Shown here: one piece after another, positions 41,601 through 50,679 of the stretch
Layout: every line of letters begins with the position of its first letter
How positions within the stretch are numbered: position 1 is the first letter of the stretch
Assembly: GCF_010667685.1 (NCBI RefSeq)
Contig: NZ_WHZW01000008.1
Span: forward strand, 62,001 to 126,000
Reading direction: 5' to 3'
Length of the DNA stretch: 64,000 nucleotides
Origin: Bifidobacterium aerophilum
GTDB taxonomy: Bacteria; Actinomycetota; Actinomycetes; Actinomycetales; Bifidobacteriaceae
The notes under the pieces: generated by a model
Databases searched by the model: none
Seen by the model: only the letters and a program-made list of their open reading frames with translations
What the model was told of the DNA's origin: nothing
Position numbers and translations under genes: made by a program

Positions 41601-42554
41601 ATGAAAAGACATCGAAAGGTCATCGCGCTGTTGCGGGACGCCGAGCATGAGCATCGTTGCGCGGTTCCCGGCGACAGGGCGCTGTACCATGCCTTGCGCC
41701 GCCGAGTGGGATCGCGGGAGGTCGTTTCGCCGTATCCGAATCTGTTCGCGGACATAGCGTATTGGGATTCGCTCAACGCGGAGGATCGATCATTGCACAT
41801 GATCCGGGCACTGGCTCGCATTCATCCGAAATGGACGTTTGCCGGGCTGAGCGCCGCTTGCGTCTATGGATATCATCATGCATACTCGCTGCATGATGGT
41901 TCGGTGAGCATCGCCTCGCCCAAGGGATCCGGGCGGAACGACGCCGATCGGCTGCATCGTATCTACATGCGTTCCGTCCCGCGCTGGCAGTGTCGGGGCA
42001 TACAGGTCACCTCACCCGCACGGACGCTTATCGACTGCGCAGGCATGCCGTTCGACCAGGCGTTGTCGATCTTCGATTCCGCGCTACGTGCCGGGCATGT
42101 GACCGCAGCCGATGTCGCCACATTGATGGTCCAGACCAATTGTGACGAACCGGCGATACGCAAACTCCTACGGCACGTCAATCCCCTGCGGGAAAACGGA
42201 GGCGAATCATGGGCGTATGCCCGCATCGTCGGTCTTGGCTACGCCGAGCCGATGATGCAGGTCGAATTCGACAACCCGAATTCCCCGGACATGCCGTATC
42301 GAGTCGACTTCTGTTGGAAACTCGCCGACGGACGCATCATTGTGGCCGAATATGACGGTATGGCCAAATACGCCGATGCCGGTAACCAAAAACGCGCCAG
42401 TCTCCAAGCGAAGCTGGATTACGAGCGAAGAAGAGAGCAGGATCTTGCCGCGCAGAGAGTCAGTGCCGTCGTGCATTTCTTCTTCGAGGATGTGGCGGAT
42501 GTCACCCGGCTGGATGACAAACTCGCCGAAGCCGGGGTGCCGAAAATCCGTTGA
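41601..42554 (+). CDS. AbiEi-antitoxin-like / DUF559-like protein
   Basis: A 317-residue protein seen in actinobacteria as a type IV TA AbiEi-like or DUF559-like protein. The N-terminal part has features of AbiEi proteins (WTFAGLSAACVYGY, then TSPARTLIDCAGMPFDQAL). The C-terminal part resembles the Vsr/DUF559 PD-(D/E)xK fold: RVDFCWKLADGRIIVAEYDG, with Asp, Glu and Asp at nuclease-like spacing, then a Lys-rich helix. No AbiEii nucleotidyltransferase partner is adjacent, so a toxin-antitoxin role is unsupported. ATG 41601 has no clear RBS; TATGGT ends 12 nt upstream. It is flanked on both sides by hairpin repeats. Confidence 0.6.
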   Translation: MKRHRKVIALLRDAEHEHRCAVPGDRALYHALRRRVGSREVVSPYPNLFADIAYWDSLNAEDRSLHMIRALARIHPKWTFAGLSAACVYGYHHAYSLHDGSVSIASPKGSGRNDADRLHRIYMRSVPRWQCRGIQVTSPARTLIDCAGMPFDQALSIFDSALRAGHVTAADVATLMVQTNCDEPAIRKLLRHVNPLRENGGESWAYARIVGLGYAEPMMQVEFDNPNSPDMPYRVDFCWKLADGRIIVAEYDGMAKYADAGNQKRASLQAKLDYERRREQDLAAQRVSAVVHFFFEDVADVTRLDDKLAEAGVPKIR

Positions 42555-42596
42555 CGTCTTCCACCGGATATGGCGTCATGTCTCAAGGGCGCGTCA

Positions 42597-42645
42597 TTCC
42601 TGGAATAGTTGCGATGGGAACCGGCCGGCGCAACTATTTTCGGAG
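42597..42645. repeat. hairpin repeat copy C (15-nt loop)
   Basis: Arms TTCCTGGAATAGTTGCG (42597-42613) and CGCAACTATTTTCGGAG (42629-42645). The inner 10 bp are perfect; the outer part has wobbles and one mismatch. The loop is exactly 15 nt. It begins 42 nt after the AbiEi-like gene. Confidence 0.8.
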
Positions 42646-42656
42646 CATTGGGTCGA

Positions 42657-42708
42657 TTCCCCGGAATTGTTGCGCGAAGAACGAGGCAGTGCGACAATTT
42701 CCGGGGGA
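42657..42708. repeat. hairpin repeat copy D (15-nt loop)
   Basis: Arms TTCCCCGGAATTGTTGCG (42657-42674) and TGCGACAATTTCCGGGGGA (42690-42708) with a 15-nt loop (42675-42689) and two wobble pairs near the loop. It follows copy C with an 11-nt gap. Confidence 0.8.
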
Positions 42709-42717
42709 TGCGGCTGA

Positions 42718-42757
42718 TTTCCCGAAATGGTTGTGCCGGAACAATCGACGGCGACCA
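42718..42757. repeat. decayed hairpin repeat copy E
   Basis: The left arm TTTCCCGAAATGGTTGTG is clearly of the family, but the right arm keeps only about seven pairing positions (GCGACCA). It is probably an eroded copy. Beyond it, 42758-43001 has no gene; a further GTTCCGGG/CCCGGAAC hairpin lies at 42913-42947. Confidence 0.55.
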
Positions 42758-42912
42758 CCTATCGCATCTGCCGCGCTGCCGGCATCCGGCATCCGCAGGT
42801 TCCCTGCGAGGGCCGATTGCCGTGCGTCCATTGTCAACGTCCGTTGTGAAGCTTCGCACCGAACGCTCGTTATGGTGGGTGCCGGCCGGCCAACCACTGC
42901 CATGACGCAATG

Positions 42913-42947
42913 GTTCCGGGGCACGGCACACCGTGGTTTCCCGGAAC
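42913..42947. repeat. GTTCCGGG...CCCGGAAC hairpin
   Basis: 8-bp outer arms with an inner CACGG/CCGTG stem, 55 nt past the end of ispF on its downstream side. It could terminate ispF or be a divergent relative of the neighbouring repeats. Confidence 0.5.
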
Positions 42948-43001
42948 TTCGCCGACGGCAGACGTCCGATGCGACGTAACCGCCCGTCCCCGCGGCGCGC
43001 G

Positions 43002-43475
43002 TCAGCGTGGGCGCACGATCGCCGTGGCGATGGCGGCGACGCCCTCGCCGCGTCCGGTGAAGCCCATGCCGTCCGTGGTGGTGGCCGTCAGGGAGACCTG
43101 GCATCCGACCGCATCGGAAAGCACCCGTTCGGCTTCGATTCGTCTCGGGCCTATTTTCGGCCGGTTGCCGATCAATGCGACGCTGGCGCTGTCGGGTTCG
43201 AACCCGTGTTCCCGAAGATAGGCGACGGTGTCGCGCAGCATGGCCTCGCCGTGGCGGCCGGCCCCGGCGGATCGTGCGCCGACACCGAACAACATACCGA
43301 TGTCGCCCAGGTGGGCGGCCGACAGCAGGGCGTCGATCAGGGCATGCGCGGCCACGTCGCCGTCCGAGTCCCCCTCGATGCCGATGCCGTCCCACAGCAG
43401 CCCGGCAAGCCACAGCTGGCGTTGCGAACCGGGTTCCGCGAAACGGTGCGCGTCGAATCCTTGTCCTATGGGCAT
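43002..43475 (-). CDS. ispF: 2-C-methyl-D-erythritol 2,4-cyclodiphosphate synthase
   Basis: MEP-pathway enzyme making the cyclic diphosphate intermediate of isoprenoid synthesis; homotrimer with zinc. 157 residues, full length. The N-terminal GFDAHRF gives the metal ligands Asp8 and His10; [15 protein letters not shown] supplies the third His. The C-terminal [14 protein letters not shown] matches the family. ATG 43475 has AAAGGA upstream. Its usual partner ispD is not adjacent; carD lies upstream, separated by a strong hairpin. Confidence 0.95.
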   Translation of the reverse strand: MPIGQGFDAHRFAEPGSQRQLWLAGLLWDGIGIEGDSDGDVAAHALIDALLSAAHLGDIGMLFGVGARSAGAGRHGEAMLRDTVAYLREHGFEPDSASVALIGNRPKIGPRRIEAERVLSDAVGCQVSLTATTTDGMGFTGRGEGVAAIATAIVRPR

Positions 43476-43563
43476 GCCGCCATCCTTTCCCGTCTCGTCG
43501 CCGTCTCGGCGGGGCATCGTTGTAACCGGCCTTGCGGGCCGGCGCCATTTCGGTCGATATGCA

Positions 43564-43612
43564 GGAAGGCGGTTGCCGGTCATCGACTGGCGATTTCCGG
43601 CAACCGCCTTCC
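43564..43612 (-). terminator. terminator of carD
   Basis: Perfect 16-bp stem (43564-43579 with 43597-43612) and 17-nt loop, 38 nt past the carD stop on the minus strand. No strong T tract. Confidence 0.7.
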
Positions 43613-43650
43613 ATTCATATGCGAAGAACACATCCCCGCACGATTCTCGC

Positions 43651-44247
43651 TTACTTGCGCTTGGACTTCTTGCCTTCGGCCTCGATGCGGGCCAGCGTCT
43701 GGGAGGCCGGCTCGTCGGGAGCGAACGTGTGATGCTTGTCGTCGCCCGGATGCGGTTCGGCGTAACCGAGGTTCACGTCCAGCAGGCGCTGCGCGTCCTC
43801 GTCGTCGAGCTTCTCGCTCAGCGCGATCTCGGACGTCAGGATGGAACGCGCCTTGGTCAGCATGCGTTTCTCGCCCGCCGACAGTCCGTGGTCGTCGACG
43901 TCGCGCTGCGCGAGGTCACGCACCACCTCGGCGATCTTGTTGACGTCGCCGGTCGCGATCTTCTCGACGTTCAGCTTGTAGCGGCGCGACCAGTTCATTT
44001 CCTTCTCGACGATCGGGGTGCGCAGGATCTCGAACACCTTCGCCACCTCGTTGGCATCGACGATGTCGCGCACGCCGACCTTCTTGGCGTTGTCCACTGG
44101 CACGTTGATGACCAGACCATCGGAAGACAGCACGGACAGCTGAAGGTATTCCCTCGTCACGCCCTTCACCGTCCGTTCGGTAATGGCCTCCACCTTCGCC
44201 GCGCCGTGCCGCGGATAGACAACCATATCGCCGACCTTGTAAGCCAT
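43651..44247 (-). CDS. carD: CarD family transcriptional regulator
   Basis: RNA polymerase-binding protein that stabilises open promoter complexes in actinobacteria. 198 residues: N-terminal Tudor-like RNAP-interaction domain ([20 protein letters not shown]) and helical DNA-binding domain including the conserved Trp in EMNWSRRYK, followed by [19 protein letters not shown]. It has an extra C-terminal tail of about 30 residues rich in Lys, Asp and His. ATG 44247 has GGAGG upstream. Next to ispF on the same strand, as commonly seen in actinobacteria. Confidence 0.94.
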   Translation of the reverse strand: MAYKVGDMVVYPRHGAAKVEAITERTVKGVTREYLQLSVLSSDGLVINVPVDNAKKVGVRDIVDANEVAKVFEILRTPIVEKEMNWSRRYKLNVEKIATGDVNKIAEVVRDLAQRDVDDHGLSAGEKRMLTKARSILTSEIALSEKLDDEDAQRLLDVNLGYAEPHPGDDKHHTFAPDEPASQTLARIEAEGKKSKRK

Positions 44248-44396
44248 GAATCCTCCGTGAGAGCCTATAACAAACCCGATCAAGTTTGTCATACGGCGTG
44301 GACCTGCGCCCCGGCGTCCGGGACGACGCGCCGTCGAACCGGTACGACACACCACAATGCCGATTTATCGCCGGTATGGTTTTACACTTTCTAGGT

Positions 44397-46652
44397 ATGG
44401 CTACAAACAAGAACATCAATGACGATACCGTTGCCGTGCCCGTGAACCAGGCGGACCTGGACGCGGTCAGCAACGCGAGCTTCTACAACCCCCATGAGAT
44501 CCTCGGAGGCCACCCCGGGACCGGCGAGCATGCCGGCGAGGTGACGGTGCGCGTGCTGCGCCCGCTCGCCAAGGCCGTGACCATCCTCACGCAGCATGGC
44601 TCCTTCGAGGCCCTGCACGAGCACAACGGCGTGTTCGTCGCCGTTGTCCCGGCCGAAAAGACGGACAACGGGTATGCGGTCCCGGACTACCGCGTGCGCA
44701 CCGTGTACGGTCTGGCAGACAGCATCGTCGAGGACGATCCGTACCGCTACATGCCCACCGTCGGCGACATGGACACCTACCTGTTCGGCGAGGGACGCCA
44801 CGAGCGCCTGTGGGAGGCGCTGGGCGCGCACGTGCGCCGCTTCGACGACCCGATGGGCTCGGCGAACGGCACCCCGGGCGAGCCGCTGGTCGGCACGGCG
44901 TTCGCCGTGTGGGCCCCGAACGCGCACGCCGTGCGCGTCGTCGGCAACTTCAACGGCTGGGACGGACGCCGCCACGCGATGCGCGAGCTCGGGTCCTCGG
45001 GCGTATGGGAGCTGTTCATCCCCGGCGTCGGAGACGGCGAGGTCTACAAATACGAGATCCTCAACGCCAACTACGAGTGGGTCATGAAGGCCGACCCGAT
45101 GGAGCGCTCACACGAGATCCCGCCGGCGACCGGCTCGATCGTCGTGGATTCGGACCATGAATGGGACGACGAGGCGTGGATGGCCAAGCGCCGCAAGACG
45201 AACCCGCACGACGGCCCGGTCAGCATCTACGAGGTGCACGCCGGCAGCTGGCGCAAGGACGTCGCCAACTACCGAGAGCTGGCCGACAAGCTCGTGCCGT
45301 ACGTCGAGCAGGAGGGCTTCACCCATGTGGAGTTCATGCCGCTGGCCGAGCACCCGTTCTCCGGCTCGTGGGGCTATCAGGTCACCGGCTACTACGCGGT
45401 CGACTCCCGTCTCGGATCCCCCGACGACTTCAAGTATCTGGTCGACAAGCTGCATCGTGCCGGCATCGGCGTGATCATGGACTGGGTGCCGGCGCACTTC
45501 CCGAAGGACGCGTTCGCGCTCGGCCGTTTCGACGGCACGCCACTGTACGAGGATCCGGATCCGCTGCGCGGCGAACACCCGGACTGGGGCACCTACGTGT
45601 TCAACTTCGGACGCCGCGAGGTGCGCAACTTCCTCGTCGCCAACGCGAGCTTCTGGCTTGACGAGTACCACATCGACGCGCTGCGCGTGGACGCGGTGTC
45701 CTCGATGCTCTACCTCGACTACAGCCGCCAGCCCGGCCAGTGGCGCCCGAACATCTACGGCGGCCGCGAGAACCTCGAGGCGATCGACTTCCTCAAGGAG
45801 GCGAACGCCACCGCGTACAAGAACAACCCCGGCATCATGATGATCGCCGAGGAGTCCACCGCGTACCCGGGCATCACCGCGCCGACCGACGAGGGAGGCC
45901 TCGGCTTCGGCCTCAAGTGGAACATGGGCTGGATGCACGACACGCTGCAGTACCTGCACGAGACGCCGATCAACCGCAAGTGGCACCACGGCGAGATCAC
46001 GTTCTCGATGGTGTACGCGTACTCCGAGCACTACGTGCTGCCGATCAGCCACGACGAGGTCGTGTACGGCAAGGGTTCCCTCTACGGCAAGATGCCGGGC
46101 GACGACTGGCAGAAGTACGCCGGCGTGCGTTCGCTCTTCGCGTACCAGTGGGCGCATCCGGGCAAGAACCTCACGTTCATGGGCAACGAGATCGCGCAGT
46201 GGGGCGAATGGGATCACGACGGCTCCGTCGATTGGGCGGCGCTCGACTGGGCCGACCACCGCGGCGTGCAGAAGCTCGTGGCCGATCTCAACACGCTGTA
46301 CAAGGCCTCCCCCGCCCTGTGGAGCCAGGATTTCGATCCGGCCGGCTTCCAGTGGCTCACCAGCGACGACGCCGATCACAACACGCTGAGCTTCGTGCGC
46401 ATCGGCAAGAACGGCGAACAGATGGTCGTGGTCGTCAACTTCTCCGGCGAGGCGTGGGAGAACTACCAGGTCGCGCTGCCGCAGGGCGGCAAGTGGCGTG
46501 AGGTGCTCACCACCGACGACGCCAAGTACGGCGGCTCGGACATCCACAACGGCACGTTCGAGGCCGAGCCCGAAGAGTACCATTCGCGCGAATGGTCCGC
46601 ACGACTCACGATTCCGGCGTTGGGAGCGGTATTCTTGGAACCGACAGACTGA
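44397..46652 (+). CDS. glgB: 1,4-alpha-glucan branching enzyme
   Basis: Introduces alpha-1,6 branches into glycogen. 751 residues: N1 and CBM48 modules ([36 protein letters not shown]), GH13 barrel with nucleophile Asp432 (LRVDAV), acid/base Glu485 (MIAEEST) and the third Asp in [14 protein letters not shown], then a C-terminal beta domain. ATG 44397 has only AGG nearby; TACACT (44383-44388) lies 8 nt before it, so the message may be leaderless. The OmpR-type regulator gene begins 15 nt after its stop, so all three genes may share a transcript. Confidence 0.96.
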   Translation: MATNKNINDDTVAVPVNQADLDAVSNASFYNPHEILGGHPGTGEHAGEVTVRVLRPLAKAVTILTQHGSFEALHEHNGVFVAVVPAEKTDNGYAVPDYRVRTVYGLADSIVEDDPYRYMPTVGDMDTYLFGEGRHERLWEALGAHVRRFDDPMGSANGTPGEPLVGTAFAVWAPNAHAVRVVGNFNGWDGRRHAMRELGSSGVWELFIPGVGDGEVYKYEILNANYEWVMKADPMERSHEIPPATGSIVVDSDHEWDDEAWMAKRRKTNPHDGPVSIYEVHAGSWRKDVANYRELADKLVPYVEQEGFTHVEFMPLAEHPFSGSWGYQVTGYYAVDSRLGSPDDFKYLVDKLHRAGIGVIMDWVPAHFPKDAFALGRFDGTPLYEDPDPLRGEHPDWGTYVFNFGRREVRNFLVANASFWLDEYHIDALRVDAVSSMLYLDYSRQPGQWRPNIYGGRENLEAIDFLKEANATAYKNNPGIMMIAEESTAYPGITAPTDEGGLGFGLKWNMGWMHDTLQYLHETPINRKWHHGEITFSMVYAYSEHYVLPISHDEVVYGKGSLYGKMPGDDWQKYAGVRSLFAYQWAHPGKNLTFMGNEIAQWGEWDHDGSVDWAALDWADHRGVQKLVADLNTLYKASPALWSQDFDPAGFQWLTSDDADHNTLSFVRIGKNGEQMVVVVNFSGEAWENYQVALPQGGKWREVLTTDDAKYGGSDIHNGTFEAEPEEYHSREWSARLTIPALGAVFLEPTD

Positions 46653-46666
46653 AAGGCGGTTTCTTC

Positions 46667-47386
46667 ATGCTGAATACCCCAACGCGTTCCACGACGCCGC
46701 GCACGGTGCTGGTAGTCGAGGACGAGCCCACCCTCGCCACGGCCGTGGCCCAGCGCATCACGGCCGAGGGCTGGACGGCGCGGGTCGCCTCGGATGGCGC
46801 CAGCGCCGTCCAGGCGGCGAAGCAGCTCAGGCCCGATCTGGTGATCATGGACATCATGTTGCCGGTGATGGACGGATTGGAGGCAACCAAGAGGATCGTC
46901 GCCGACCGTCCGGTGCCGGTGCTGATCCTCACCGCCCGCGACGACGAGTCCGACAAGGTGATCGGGCTTGGCGCGGGAGCGGACGACTACATGACCAAGC
47001 CGTTCTCGATGCGCGAGCTGATCGCGCGGTGCAAGGCCCTGCTGCGCAGGGTGGAGCGCGCCAAGGTGATCGCCAAGAACTCCGAAAACGAGAAGATCCT
47101 CGACTTCGGCTCGCTGGTGATCGATCCGGCCCAGCGCATCGTGACGCTGAACGGCGAGCAGGTGCATCTGACCCCCACCGAGTTCGACCTGCTGGCCACG
47201 CTCGCCCGCAAGCCGCGCTCGGTCCTCACCCGCGAGAAGCTGCTCGAAGAGGTGTGGGACTGGGTCGACGCGTCCGGCACGCGTACGGTGGATTCGCATG
47301 TCAAGGCACTGCGCCACAAGCTCGGCTCGGAGACGATCCGGACCGTGCACGGCGTGGGATACGCGTTCGAGCCTCCCACCGAGTGA
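46667..47386 (+). CDS. response regulator, OmpR/PhoB family
   Basis: A 239-residue response regulator: receiver domain with VVEDEP, phospho-acceptor Asp62 in VIMDIMLPVMDG and Lys in YMTKPF, then a winged-helix DNA-binding domain (LTPTEFDLLATLARKPRSVLTR, VDSHVKALRHKLG, VHGVGYAFEPP). The RBS GAAAGG lies in the 15-nt gap after glgB. The kinase gene starts 7 nt downstream. The target genes and signal are unknown; the position after glgB hints at carbon storage or envelope control but is not proof. Confidence 0.93.
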   Translation: MLNTPTRSTTPRTVLVVEDEPTLATAVAQRITAEGWTARVASDGASAVQAAKQLRPDLVIMDIMLPVMDGLEATKRIVADRPVPVLILTARDDESDKVIGLGAGADDYMTKPFSMRELIARCKALLRRVERAKVIAKNSENEKILDFGSLVIDPAQRIVTLNGEQVHLTPTEFDLLATLARKPRSVLTREKLLEEVWDWVDASGTRTVDSHVKALRHKLGSETIRTVHGVGYAFEPPTE

Positions 47387-47392
47387 CGGCGG

Positions 47393-48598
47393 GTGAGTCG
47401 ATTGGCACGTCCGAACATCACGAGGCGGCTTTCGGGAACGGCACGGTCCCCGAAAGCCGCCTCGGCCATTGTCAGCCCTTCTCCGGCGGGCAAATCCCGT
47501 CGTCCCAAAGGCCGGGGCGGACTCCCCCGGCCGAATTCGCACGGCAGCATCGTGCGCCCCATCGGCATGTTCTCCTCGCTGAAGGTCGAGCTGAGCGTCA
47601 TCATCACCATCGCCACAGCCATCGCGTTCGGCATGTCGTGGACGCTGCTTACCTTCGGCTGGAACGGATGGATCGCGATGCCGTTGACGCTGGTCGTAGC
47701 GCTGGGCATCACCTACTTCTTCTCCCGCGGCCTGATCGCGCCGCTGCGCCAGATGCGCGACGCCGCAAACGCCATGGCCGACGGCGACTACACGGTGCGC
47801 GTGCACCTGGCCACCGACAGCAGCGACGAGATCGGCCGTCTGGCACGCGCGTTCAACGACATGGCGGAGGAACTGCAGCACGCCGACCAGCTGAGGCTCG
47901 ACATGATCGCCAACGTCAGCCACGAACTGCGCACGCCCGTCTCCGCCCTGCAGGCCATGGTCGAGAACATGGCGGACGGCGTGACCGAACCGTCGCCGGC
48001 GAATCTGGAAAGCATCCTCGACCAGACGCACCGGCTCAGCGATCTGATCGCCTATCTGCTCGACTTGTCCCGCATGGAGGCGGGAGCGGCGAGCCTGAAC
48101 GTCGAGGAGTTCAATTTCCACGATTTTCTCGATGAGACCATCAAGCCTCTGGAGATCGCGGACGCCGGCCATGCGCATGACATCATCATGAACGTCGACG
48201 ACGAGGTGTTCATGGAAGGCGACCAGGACCGGCTGCGGCAGCTGTTCACGAACATCATCGCCAACGCGCTCAAGCATTCCCCCGATGGCACGACGGTGCT
48301 GGTGGAAGCCCATGAGGATGACGACCACGGCATGGTGGTGACCAACGTCGTGAACTTCGGCACGCAGATCCCCTTGGCGGAACGTACGGACATTTTCCGC
48401 AGGTTCGTCAAGGGCAAGCCGGGACCGGGCACGGAATCGGGCGGTACCGGCCTGGGCCTGTCGATCGCCCGATGGGCCGCGCAGCTGCACGGCGGCACCG
48501 TCCGGGTCGTCGACGACGACAGGGGCGTCGATTTCGAGGTCCGGCTGCCGAAATACCACATCGCCGACGACGTCACTTCGGCACGGAAGCCAAGGTGA
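47393..48598 (+). CDS. sensor histidine kinase (HAMP-HisKA)
   Basis: A 401-residue membrane kinase, partner of the preceding regulator. A basic, Pro-rich N-terminus (1-58) is followed by two hydrophobic segments (about 65-83 and 87-108) with almost no extracytoplasmic loop. A HAMP linker (SRGLIAPLRQMRDAANAMADGDY), a HisKA dimerisation helix with phospho-acceptor His177 (NVSHELRTP), and an HATPase domain with N-box NIIANALKHSPDG and G-box GGTGLGLSIA complete it. Lack of a sensory loop suggests intramembrane sensing. GTG 47393 is the apparent start; ATG at residue 59 is an alternative. The 3' end overlaps comF by 26 nt on the opposite strand. Confidence 0.9.
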   Translation: MSRLARPNITRRLSGTARSPKAASAIVSPSPAGKSRRPKGRGGLPRPNSHGSIVRPIGMFSSLKVELSVIITIATAIAFGMSWTLLTFGWNGWIAMPLTLVVALGITYFFSRGLIAPLRQMRDAANAMADGDYTVRVHLATDSSDEIGRLARAFNDMAEELQHADQLRLDMIANVSHELRTPVSALQAMVENMADGVTEPSPANLESILDQTHRLSDLIAYLLDLSRMEAGAASLNVEEFNFHDFLDETIKPLEIADAGHAHDIIMNVDDEVFMEGDQDRLRQLFTNIIANALKHSPDGTTVLVEAHEDDDHGMVVTNVVNFGTQIPLAERTDIFRRFVKGKPGPGTESGGTGLGLSIARWAAQLHGGTVRVVDDDRGVDFEVRLPKYHIADDVTSARKPR

Positions 48599-49244
48599 GC
48601 GTCGTCGCGACGTTCGCGCCGGCCTGTTCGAGCGCGGCCGCGCATTGACGCATCGTCGCGCCGGTGGTGATGATGTCGTCGACAAGAATCATCCGGCGCC
48701 CCGCGCATCGGGCCGGATCGGTCACATGGACGTTGCCGGTGATGCGCGCGGCACGTTGGGCCGCATTCGTCGTCTGGACCGATTTCGTCGCCACATGTCC
48801 GGTGCGCAGCACCGGCAGCATGTCCGTCTCATATCCCAGATCCGCCAATGCCACGGCCATGAGCGCGGTCAGGTCGCGCATATGCCAGCGTCCGCGGCGG
48901 ATCATGGACGCGCGCGACGACGGCGCCGGCACGAGATGCACGGGATCGTTCCCCGAGACGGCGCCGCTGCGAACCGCCAGATCGGCGAGCAGCGCGGCGA
49001 ACGGCGGATCGCATTCCTCGTCGCCGTGGTCCTTCCAGGACAGGATCGCGCGCCTGGCCTCGCCGCGATACCAGGCGCAGGAGTAGCCGGTTCCTTCAAG
49101 CGTGCCGGGCGCCGGACGGGTCACCGTATGCGCGAACAGATCCCGGCACGACCGGCACAGCACCTGGTCCGGCGAGTCGCATCCCGTGCAACCGCGCGGC
49201 AGCAGCAGGTCGCGGACCATCATCATCACCGTCGTCACCGTCAT
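48573..49244 (-). CDS. ComF family phosphoribosyltransferase-like protein
   Basis: A 223-residue ComF/GntX-type protein. The N-terminus has a zinc-ribbon-like set of cysteines (C19, C22, C30, C33). The C-terminal type I PRTase fold carries the PRPP loop MILVDDIITTGATM. In competent bacteria ComF supports DNA uptake; elsewhere the role is unclear. Start ATG 49244 lies 11 nt after the HAD gene stop; ATG 49226 is an alternative. The last 26 nt overlap the convergent histidine kinase gene. Confidence 0.88.
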   Translation of the reverse strand: MTVTTVMMMVRDLLLPRGCTGCDSPDQVLCRSCRDLFAHTVTRPAPGTLEGTGYSCAWYRGEARRAILSWKDHGDEECDPPFAALLADLAVRSGAVSGNDPVHLVPAPSSRASMIRRGRWHMRDLTALMAVALADLGYETDMLPVLRTGHVATKSVQTTNAAQRAARITGNVHVTDPARCAGRRMILVDDIITTGATMRQCAAALEQAGANVATTLTLASVPK

Positions 49245-49254
49245 GGCGGTCCCG

Positions 49255-50088
49255 TCAGCTGATACCGTCGAATGGCCCGTCGAGCAGCCGATCGAGAAAA
49301 CGCAGCGTATCGGCGGGGCTGGTGACGGCAATGGCATAGGCGCCGGCTTCGGCGGCCGGATAATCGTTGCCTCCCGGCGTCATGCGGTCGCCGACGAAGG
49401 CGATGGACGATACGGGCACGGACAGGATACGGGCCAGCTCGTGCACGGCAAACGACTTGTCCATGCCGGGCAGCGACACGTCGATGCTGGTGTAGCCGCC
49501 CGCCCGCACTTTCAGATGCGGCAGGTCACGGGACACCGCGGCCACCAGCGCGCGTTTCTTCGTCTCGTCGGGGTCCCAGGAGCGTTTGGCTTCTTCGGGG
49601 GCCTCCTGTCCGAGCGCGGAGAAGGTGAGCTGGCTGCCCCGGTCCTCGATGCGTTCGCCCCAGATATGTTCTTCCCACAATCCCAGTTCCCGTGCGCGGG
49701 CCTCCAAGGATGCCGTCGCGGCCAGACGGTCCGTCGCGCTCAGGTCGTGCGCGTACACGCATTCCCACTCCCCTGCGTCCGCAGCGGCGTCCTCCACGGC
49801 CCGCCCCCTCCACCGGTAGTATCTGGACCCGCCGGTGGGCATGAGATGCAGGTGGGAGCGGTCGGCGCGTTCCCCCACCGCGTCAAGCACCTGGCTGACC
49901 ACCAGCTCGTATCGGCCGCCGGTGACGACCGCGACCATGGTCCGTCGGGTAAGTTCGACGAACCGATCCGTCATGGCCTGCGACATGGGCCGTTTGGACG
50001 AGGCGAGCGTGTTGTCGAGATCGAAGGCGAACGCCTTCATGCGCCGTGCCTCGTCGACGACGCCGGCATCGTCCCATGCATGCACCAT
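49255..50088 (-). CDS. HAD-superfamily (IIB) hydrolase
   Basis: A 277-residue Cof/phosphomannomutase-like HAD phosphatase. Motif I FAFDLDNTLASS (nucleophile and acid Asp), motif II VAVVTGGRYE, and motif IV IAFVGDRMTPGGNDYPA are visible, with a C2 cap in between. ATG 50088 is assumed; ATG 50040, immediately before motif I (MKAFAFDLD), is also possible. Upstream of comF with 10 nt between, so probably co-transcribed. The substrate, likely a sugar phosphate, is not known. Confidence 0.88.
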   Translation of the reverse strand: MVHAWDDAGVVDEARRMKAFAFDLDNTLASSKRPMSQAMTDRFVELTRRTMVAVVTGGRYELVVSQVLDAVGERADRSHLHLMPTGGSRYYRWRGRAVEDAAADAGEWECVYAHDLSATDRLAATASLEARARELGLWEEHIWGERIEDRGSQLTFSALGQEAPEEAKRSWDPDETKKRALVAAVSRDLPHLKVRAGGYTSIDVSLPGMDKSFAVHELARILSVPVSSIAFVGDRMTPGGNDYPAAEAGAYAIAVTSPADTLRFLDRLLDGPFDGIS

Positions 50089-50203
50089 GACCGTGTCTCC
50101 CGCCCTTTCCGGTTCCCGTCGCGGCGCCGCACGCCGCCTTCACCGTCGATAGTTAGTAAAATCCTAACGCATGTTGCCGGCGCCTTGCCCTATGGTGGAT
50201 GGC

Positions 50204-50632
50204 ATGATCGAAGCTCCTTGGAACGCCCATGTCTACCGCAACCGTCACGGGCGCGGCACCCGAACGCCCATGTTCGGCACGCGTCTGCCCCGGTATCGTA
50301 CGCGCAGCGGCATGTTCGACGACATGGTGGCCGCCCAGATCCGCCGTCTCAACGGCGCCTGGCCCCAGTTGATCAAGCCGGTGCAGTTCGCGGTGGAGGA
50401 CGTTCCCCCGTCGCAGCCGGCGCCCTGGGAGCCGGAGCCGAACCTGAACTCGCAGTATTTTCCCGCCGGGCATGGCACGCCGGCGCGCGTCGTACTGTAC
50501 CGGATGCCGATCCAGACGATGGCCCGCGACCGCATGGACATGCAGCTGATCATCCGGGACGAACTGGTCGGCAGGATCGCCGACCTGTACGGCCGTCGTC
50601 CCGAGGAGATCGACCCCGACTGGGGGCTGTGA
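50204..50632 (+). CDS. metallopeptidase-family protein lacking HExxH
   Basis: A 142-residue protein of the actinobacterial zincin-like 'metallopeptidase family' (FDDMVAAQIRRLNGAWP, VQFAVEDVPPSQPAP, ARVVLYRMPI). In classical members a HExxH zinc site follows. Here the corresponding segment is LIIRDELVGRIADLYG, which keeps the Glu but none of the histidines, so peptidase activity is doubtful. The C-terminus RRPEEIDPDW is family-like. ATG 50204 has GGTGGAT upstream. Function unknown. Confidence 0.75.
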   Translation: MIEAPWNAHVYRNRHGRGTRTPMFGTRLPRYRTRSGMFDDMVAAQIRRLNGAWPQLIKPVQFAVEDVPPSQPAPWEPEPNLNSQYFPAGHGTPARVVLYRMPIQTMARDRMDMQLIIRDELVGRIADLYGRRPEEIDPDWGL

Positions 50633-50679
50633 CCTCTGCGGCCTCTGTCGCCATGCCATAGGCGTCGGGGCATGCCGGC

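Noticed and set aside
41601-42554. A complete AbiE type IV toxin-antitoxin system
   Set aside because: No AbiEii nucleotidyltransferase gene is adjacent; the only neighbours are a metal importer and ispF.
41302-42757. A CRISPR-like array in the hairpin repeat region
   Set aside because: Repeats are inverted hairpins with 15-nt loops, not direct repeats with 30-40 nt spacers, and there are no cas genes.
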